Shown here piece by piece: positions 62,248-64,000 of a stretch of 64,000 bases of DNA. The notes below the pieces were generated by a model. That model worked only from the letters and a program-made list of their open reading frames with translations, was not told where the DNA came from and searched no databases. The stretch comes from Prevotella veroralis DSM 19559 = JCM 6290. Its GTDB lineage: Bacteria; Bacteroidota; Bacteroidia; Bacteroidales; Bacteroidaceae. The stretch spans positions 62,001 through 126,000 of the forward strand of contig NZ_KB898325.1 of the NCBI RefSeq assembly GCF_000377625.1, given 5' to 3'. Positions within the stretch are counted from its first letter, which is position 1. Each line of letters begins with the position of its first letter. The position numbers were made by a program, and so were the translations under genes.

Positions 62248-64000
62248 TTATCGTTTTACAGAGTGATCGTTTTTGTCACCATACTGGCTGTTACTGTAAT
62301 TTCCGTATGATCCATAATTCCCATAGTTGCCGTACTTGCCGTAAGAATAGCCACTGCCGTAGCCGTAACGTCCATATTTACCGTACTTGCCATAGCCGTA
62401 ATAGTAACTGTACTTCTTCTTCGACATGTCGACACCATTGAGAACCATCGCCATGTTAGGTAGTTTCTCTTCCATTGCGAGCGCATTAATCATTCCAAAG
62501 GAAGCCTTTGGTGTATAATCCGCACGACACATGTAGATGGTAGCGTTTGCAACACGACCAATCTGTAGTGTATCGGTAACCAAACCAACAGGGGCAGTAT
62601 CAATCATGATGTAATCATACTTATCTTTAAGAATAGCAATGATTGTTTCAAGCGAACTGCGTGCGATAAGCTCGGCAGGGTTAGGAGGAACAGGACCAGC
62701 CATGAGAAGATCCAGGTTCTTGTTTACGCCTGAAGGCAGAATCTGTGCCTCTACATCTTCTGCGTTTGGATTATCTTTTACAAGTAGATTGGTGATACCG
62801 TGTTTGTGGTCTTTAATACCAAATTGCTCTGCCAAACGTGGGCGGCGGATGTCAAGACCTACTAAGATAACCTTCTTGCCTAGGAGTCCGAGGCTGACAG
62901 AAAGGTTGGAGGCTGTAAAGGTTTTACCTTCTCCAGATGTTGATGAAGTGAAGAGAACAACTTTCTCGCCCTCGTGCAACATGAATTGGAGGTTGGTACG
63001 TAGAGCACGGAATATTTCTTCCATTTGGTTATTCTGGTTCTCGTGAACAACGATGCCTGCCTTGCTTTTTGCCGAATTACTTGCAATTGCAATATCAGCG
63101 ATAATTGGTAACTTGGTAAGGCGTGCAACATCATCGTGACCTTCAATCTTGTAACGGAAGAGTTGAATGAGTAAGATAATTGCTACAGGGATTGCCAAAC
63201 CGATAGCAAGTGCAATCAACATTATATATGTAGAGTTCGGACTAACCTGTCCGTTCAGTTGTGGGTCATCTATCAGTTTACCTTTGTCGGCTGTTGCTGC
63301 AAGAGATATACTATTTTCCTCACGCTTTTGAAGTAACATCAAGTAAAGACCTGATTTTACCTCTTGTTGACGACCGATCTGTGTCAACATACGTTCCTGT
63401 TGAGGAGTTTCCTCTACTTGATCGGTGTATTTTGTAACCTGCGCTAAAACTGCATCTCTCTGAATCTGTAAATTCTTGCGTGCAGCAGCAATAGCACGAC
63501 GAATATTAACATTTAAATCACGAATCTGATCCGTGAGAGGTTCAACAACTGGTGAGCTCTCAGATGCACTACGAAGGAGACGATTACGCTCAAGAACTAA
63601 CTCATTGTATTTATTAATCAATGAAGTAGAACTTTCATCATCCAATCCTACATTAGATGGAATAACTTGTCTTAGATTACGTGAAGAGCTTTCGACCTCA
63701 CGAGCAATCGTATTAAAGAGCTCAATTTGAGTCTCCATTTCTGCAAGTTTCTGTTCTGATGTATTCTGGTTGGAAACAGAATTACTAGCATTCATCTTCA
63801 GTTCTACCATGCCATTTCTTTGCTTGTAGTTCTGAAGTTCACCTTCGGTCTTACCTAATTCCGCATTGATCTTCTCCAAACGTGAATTAATGAACTTCTC
63901 TGTTTGGTGTGCAACTACATTCTTGTCCTCATTTGCCTGACGGTTATAAACGATTGCTAATTGCTTTAAGTAATCAAGTGAACGTTGAGGAACCTCATCT
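62248..64000 (-). CDS. BY-kinase/polysaccharide co-polymerase (Wzc-like), partial
   Basis: The frame is open to the window edge, so the N-terminus lies outside. The visible part has the Wzz-type coiled region (DYLKQLAIVYNRQ onward; KINAELGKTEGELQNYKQRN), a transmembrane helix (YIMLIALAIGLAIPVAIILL), the kinase P-loop SSTSGEGKTFTASN, Walker A' VGLDIRRPR, and MIDTAPVGLVTD. The last 60 residues are a Tyr/Gly-rich tail with 17 Tyr. These proteins control chain length and export of capsular or exopolysaccharide by cycles of tyrosine phosphorylation. Confidence 0.93.
   Translation of the reverse strand, partial: DEVPQRSLDYLKQLAIVYNRQANEDKNVVAHQTEKFINSRLEKINAELGKTEGELQNYKQRNGMVELKMNASNSVSNQNTSEQKLAEMETQIELFNTIAREVESSSRNLRQVIPSNVGLDDESSTSLINKYNELVLERNRLLRSASESSPVVEPLTDQIRDLNVNIRRAIAAARKNLQIQRDAVLAQVTKYTDQVEETPQQERMLTQIGRQQEVKSGLYLMLLQKREENSISLAATADKGKLIDDPQLNGQVSPNSTYIMLIALAIGLAIPVAIILLIQLFRYKIEGHDDVARLTKLPIIADIAIASNSAKSKAGIVVHENQNNQMEEIFRALRTNLQFMLHEGEKVVLFTSSTSGEGKTFTASNLSVSLGLLGKKVILVGLDIRRPRLAEQFGIKDHKHGITNLLVKDNPNAEDVEAQILPSGVNKNLDLLMAGPVPPNPAELIARSSLETIIAILKDKYDYIMIDTAPVGLVTDTLQIGRVANATIYMCRADYTPKASFGMINALAMEEKLPNMAMVLNGVDMSKKKYSYYYGYGKYGKYGRYGYGSGYSYGKYGNYGNYGSYGNYSNSQYGDKNDHSVKR

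Overview
The window is a gene-dense, low-GC chromosomal segment of a Bacteroidales bacterium, most likely an oral-type Prevotella. This is inferred from three things. Bacteroidetes-type promoters are repeated throughout (TTTG about 20 bp upstream of TAnnTTTG). The proteins are typical of the phylum: a BtuG-like lipoprotein, a GldB-like lipoprotein, a SPOR lipoprotein, an RpoD of about 287 residues and a HU-like/winged-helix protein. There are also many outer-membrane lipoproteins. Genus and species cannot be proved from the sequence alone. No prophage, complete insertion sequence or CRISPR array is present.

Layout: 1-1300 holds the start of a fimbrillin-like cluster on the minus strand. 1429-4754 is a vitamin B12 uptake unit (BtuB-like receptor plus BtuG-like lipoprotein) behind a cobalamin riboswitch. 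4793-5450 is a HepT/MntA toxin-antitoxin pair. 5977-12543 carries an acetyltransferase, a SemiSWEET transporter behind a tiny secreted peptide, a DUF4160/DUF2442 pair, a helicase with an embedded exonuclease, a separate exonuclease and a HU-like protein. 12618-21216 is mostly housekeeping (pheS, a sugar acetyltransferase, murB, mtaB, a glycosyltransferase, a GldB-like lipoprotein). 21470-23502 is an unusual three-gene unit: two paralogues with a shared Cys-rich N-terminus and a small radical SAM enzyme. 23573-34861 has an alpha-2-macroglobulin, ispH, a DPP-IV-like peptidase, a YhcC-like radical SAM protein and a serine hydrolase. 35802-41238 has thrS, a TPR protein, def, ruvX, a SPOR lipoprotein and a YtxH/holin-like trio. 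41895-45052 is a run from rpoD through an HprK-like kinase and an S24/S26 peptidase to a PqqD-like protein, resembling a peptide-modification cassette. 45224-51743 has HtrA, RNase P RNA, tRNA-Cys, FKBP and a MATE pump. 52309-56405 is ptb-buk-sucCD. 56552-64000 holds a MORN-repeat protein, a CapD-like enzyme, a nucleotidyltransferase-like protein, a small HAD hydrolase and a BY-kinase that runs off the window.

Two things stand out. First, almost every long intergenic gap is filled with imperfect, mostly palindromic tandem repeats with a strict 22-bp period (21 bp at one locus). The repeated sequence differs from locus to locus, while related families recur at distant loci. Second, two cassettes look like peptide- or protein-modification systems with no assigned product: the Cys-rich paralogues plus radical SAM enzyme (21470-23502), and the PqqD/S26/HprK-like set (41895-43746). 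A possible repeat-derived in-frame insertion in IspH and a MITE-like element at 35077-35219 add to the picture of active small-repeat dynamics.
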